The notes beneath the pieces were generated by a model. That model worked only from the letters and a program-made list of their open reading frames with translations, did no database searches and was not told the origin of the DNA. 64,000 nucleotides of DNA, taken from Algoriphagus sp. (GTDB lineage: Bacteria > Bacteroidota > Bacteroidia > Cytophagales > Cyclobacteriaceae). The stretch is taken from assembly GCA_029945945.1 (NCBI GenBank), contig JAQSDM010000011.1, positions 124,001 to 188,000 of the forward strand. The letters run 5' to 3'. Below are positions 62,499 to 64,000 of this stretch, piece after piece (within the stretch, counting starts at the first letter, position 1; the number at the start of each line of letters is the position of its first letter). Both the position numbers and the translations under genes were made by a program.

Positions 62499-63962
62499 TT
62501 AATTTTGGGTCAATTGTTGTAAAACTTCAGTCACTACTTCAGCATCATCAAAGTGATGCTTGACACCTTGAATCTCCTGGTAATCCTCGTGGCCTTTTCC
62601 GGCAATGAGGATGATATCTCCTTTTTTGGAAAGCATACAGGCAGTTCTGATGGCCTCTCTGCGATCCACTATTGTTAATGTTTTTCTGATTTCTGATGGT
62701 CCGATCCCTGCCTGCATATCCTTGAGGATTTCTGCCGGATCTTCGAATCTCGGGTTATCGGAAGTGAGGATGGTTTTATTGCTTTCCTGAACGGCGATCT
62801 TGGCCATAATCGGTCTCTTTGTTTTGTCCCGATTCCCGCCGCAACCCACCACGGTGATCAACTGCTCACCGCCGGTTCGTACTCCATTGATGGTTTTGAG
62901 CACATTGTCCAACGCATCGGGAGTATGTGCATAATCCACGATTGCGGTGATTCCTCCGATAGAGATTCGGTCAAATCTGCCTTTGGCACCTCTGATTCCT
63001 GAAAGAGTTCTCAGCACTTCGTCCTCTTCTTCTCCCAATAAAATCGCGGTACCCAGCACGCCCAAAATATTGTAGGCATTGAATGCTCCGATCATCCGGA
63101 ACCAAATCAGCTTGTTATTAATCTCCAGTTCCAGTCCCTCCAGGGTATTGGAAATGATTTTAGCTTTGAAGTCAGCGGGTGATTTCAGGGCGAAAGTTTG
63201 GTGTGTGCCTTTGCAATTTTGAACCATCACCGATCCTCGCTTATCATCACCGTTTACTAGCGCAAAAGCGTCTTTCGGTAGCTCATCAAATAGCTTTTTC
63301 TTGGCCTTGATGTACTCGTCAAATGTGCCGTGATAGTCCAGATGATCGTGAGTGATGTTTGTGAAAACAGCTCCAATCAATCTCAATCCTGCAATTCTTT
63401 CCTGAACGATGGCATGCGAACTCGCTTCCATGAAGCAATGCGTGCAACCAGCATCCAACATTTGGCGAAGTAAGGCTTGCACACTTACCGCGTCAGGAGT
63501 CGTATGAGTTGAGGGTATTACAGTCTCGTTAATTTTATTTTCTACTGTCGAAAGCAACCCGGTACTATAGCCCATTGCTATAAAAAGCTGATGCAGCAAT
63601 GTCACCGTAGTGGTCTTGCCATTGGTTCCGGTTACAGCAACAACTTTGATTTTTTCAGAAGGATTTCCGAAGAAATTAGAAGCAATGATTCCAAGTGCCT
63701 TCGCTGAATTGACAACCTGAACATAAGTGATGCCTTGCTTCAGCGTCTCAGGCATCCGTTCGCAAACAATCACATGACAGCCTTTTTCCAAAACTGAGTC
63801 AATGAAATCATGACCGTCAACCTGTGTTCCTGCAATAGCGACAAAAACTGATGCCTTGTCAGCTTTTCGGCTGTCAAAGACAATCGAACTCACTCTCACC
63901 TCCATGTCTCCGGTGGTTGAGATAAGTGATACCTTATATAGTATGTCTTTCAGAACCTTCAT
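62499..63962 (-). CDS. murE: UDP-MurNAc-tripeptide synthetase (meso-diaminopimelate type)
   Basis: A 487-residue cytoplasmic ligase. The ATP loop is [35 protein letters not shown] is the central motif. The C-terminal DNPRFEDP carries the D-N-P-R motif that selects meso-diaminopimelate, so the peptidoglycan should be of the mDAP type. It starts immediately after the TAA of the upstream partial gene, and mraY follows after 1 base. Confidence 0.96.
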   Translation of the reverse strand: MKVLKDILYKVSLISTTGDMEVRVSSIVFDSRKADKASVFVAIAGTQVDGHDFIDSVLEKGCHVIVCERMPETLKQGITYVQVVNSAKALGIIASNFFGNPSEKIKVVAVTGTNGKTTTVTLLHQLFIAMGYSTGLLSTVENKINETVIPSTHTTPDAVSVQALLRQMLDAGCTHCFMEASSHAIVQERIAGLRLIGAVFTNITHDHLDYHGTFDEYIKAKKKLFDELPKDAFALVNGDDKRGSVMVQNCKGTHQTFALKSPADFKAKIISNTLEGLELEINNKLIWFRMIGAFNAYNILGVLGTAILLGEEEDEVLRTLSGIRGAKGRFDRISIGGITAIVDYAHTPDALDNVLKTINGVRTGGEQLITVVGCGGNRDKTKRPIMAKIAVQESNKTILTSDNPRFEDPAEILKDMQAGIGPSEIRKTLTIVDRREAIRTACMLSKKGDIILIAGKGHEDYQEIQGVKHHFDDAEVVTEVLQQLTQN

Positions 63963-64000
63963 TTAGCCTAAGACAAGATTGATTGTTGAGTTTGGAACAA
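63963..64000 (-). CDS. C-terminal end of the upstream dcw gene, probably ftsI (PBP with PASTA tail)
   Basis: Only the last 12 codons are in the window (VPNSTINLVLG, then TAA). The tail strand I-N-L-V-L-G is what the end of a PASTA domain looks like, and ftsI is the gene expected before murE in Bacteroidota dcw clusters. The TAA abuts the murE ATG with no gap. Confidence 0.5.
   Translation of the reverse strand, partial: VPNSTINLVLG

Noticed and set aside
1..64000. CRISPR arrays, rRNA, tRNA, prophage or insertion sequences
   Set aside because: I looked for regular spaced repeats, conserved RNA cores and transposase or integrase motifs and saw none.

Overview
The window reads as a chromosomal segment of a gliding Bacteroidota, most likely a Cytophagales/Cyclobacteriaceae-type bacterium. 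The evidence is a complete gldA-gldF-gldG gliding ABC cluster, a DUF4290-murA pair, an FtsZ with the Bacteroidota-type C-terminal tail, a DUF4249/TonB-receptor pair, an NVEALA-type exported peptide beside a 6-bladed propeller lipoprotein, many lipoproteins and Tat-exported sugar enzymes, and almost no strong Shine-Dalgarno sites. I see no rRNA, tRNA, CRISPR array, transposase or phage gene. The species call is inference.

Layout. 0-4.2 kb: a truncated CRTAC1-like FG-GAP/ASPIC protein followed by a vanadium-haloperoxidase/PAP2-family lipoprotein. 4.2-5.5 kb (minus): NVEALA-type peptide plus propeller lipoprotein. 5.6-7.7 kb (minus): ECF sigma factor, anti-sigma factor, gmk, nadD in one tight operon. 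7.8-14 kb (plus): LpxL/HtrB-like acyltransferase, UvrD/PcrA helicase, DUF4290 protein, murA (Asp in place of the catalytic Cys), GT61 glycosyltransferase. 14.3-19 kb (plus): sugar-acid dehydratase, SDR, acetoacetate-decarboxylase-like protein, SDR, lipoprotein. 19.2-23 kb: a Tat-exported NIF3-like protein, CsbD, and a GMC oxidoreductase with its subunit-3 partner. 23-27.5 kb (plus): M20 peptidase, GH13 lipoprotein, membrane-anchored GH25 protein. 27.5-33.3 kb: esterase and sulfatase (minus) divergent from Gfo/Idh/MocA oxidoreductase and TIM-barrel protein (plus), with a perfect LacI-type palindrome between them. 33.4-34.6 kb: VOC protein, VF530 protein, and a VapB-like antitoxin with no toxin. 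34.6-39.1 kb (minus): dnaN and gldAFG. 39.4-46.9 kb: SDR, two tandem M20 amidohydrolases, an orphan FtsX-type permease, and a two-domain universal stress protein. 46.9-52.4 kb: DUF4249 lipoprotein and TonB receptor, a small lipoprotein, purine nucleoside phosphorylase, FMN reductase. 52.4-64 kb (minus): the dcw cluster ftsI(end)-murE-mraY-murD-ftsW-murG-murC-ftsQ-ftsA-ftsZ, almost gapless.

Functional picture. The right end builds and divides the cell wall, and murA at 11.7 kb supplies the first committed precursor. The middle is scavenging: exported or lipid-anchored glycan, sulfate-ester and peptide hydrolases, plus periplasmic redox enzymes of the kind linked to 3-keto-sugar chemistry. The accessory points that deserve attention are the NVEALA peptide module, the dehydratase/SDR/decarboxylase operon, the dispersed intergenic repeat with a covarying hairpin (32.2 and 39.3 kb), the orphan antitoxin, the non-ATG start of murG, and two enzyme active-site substitutions (MurA Cys to Asp, purine nucleoside phosphorylase Asn to Asp).
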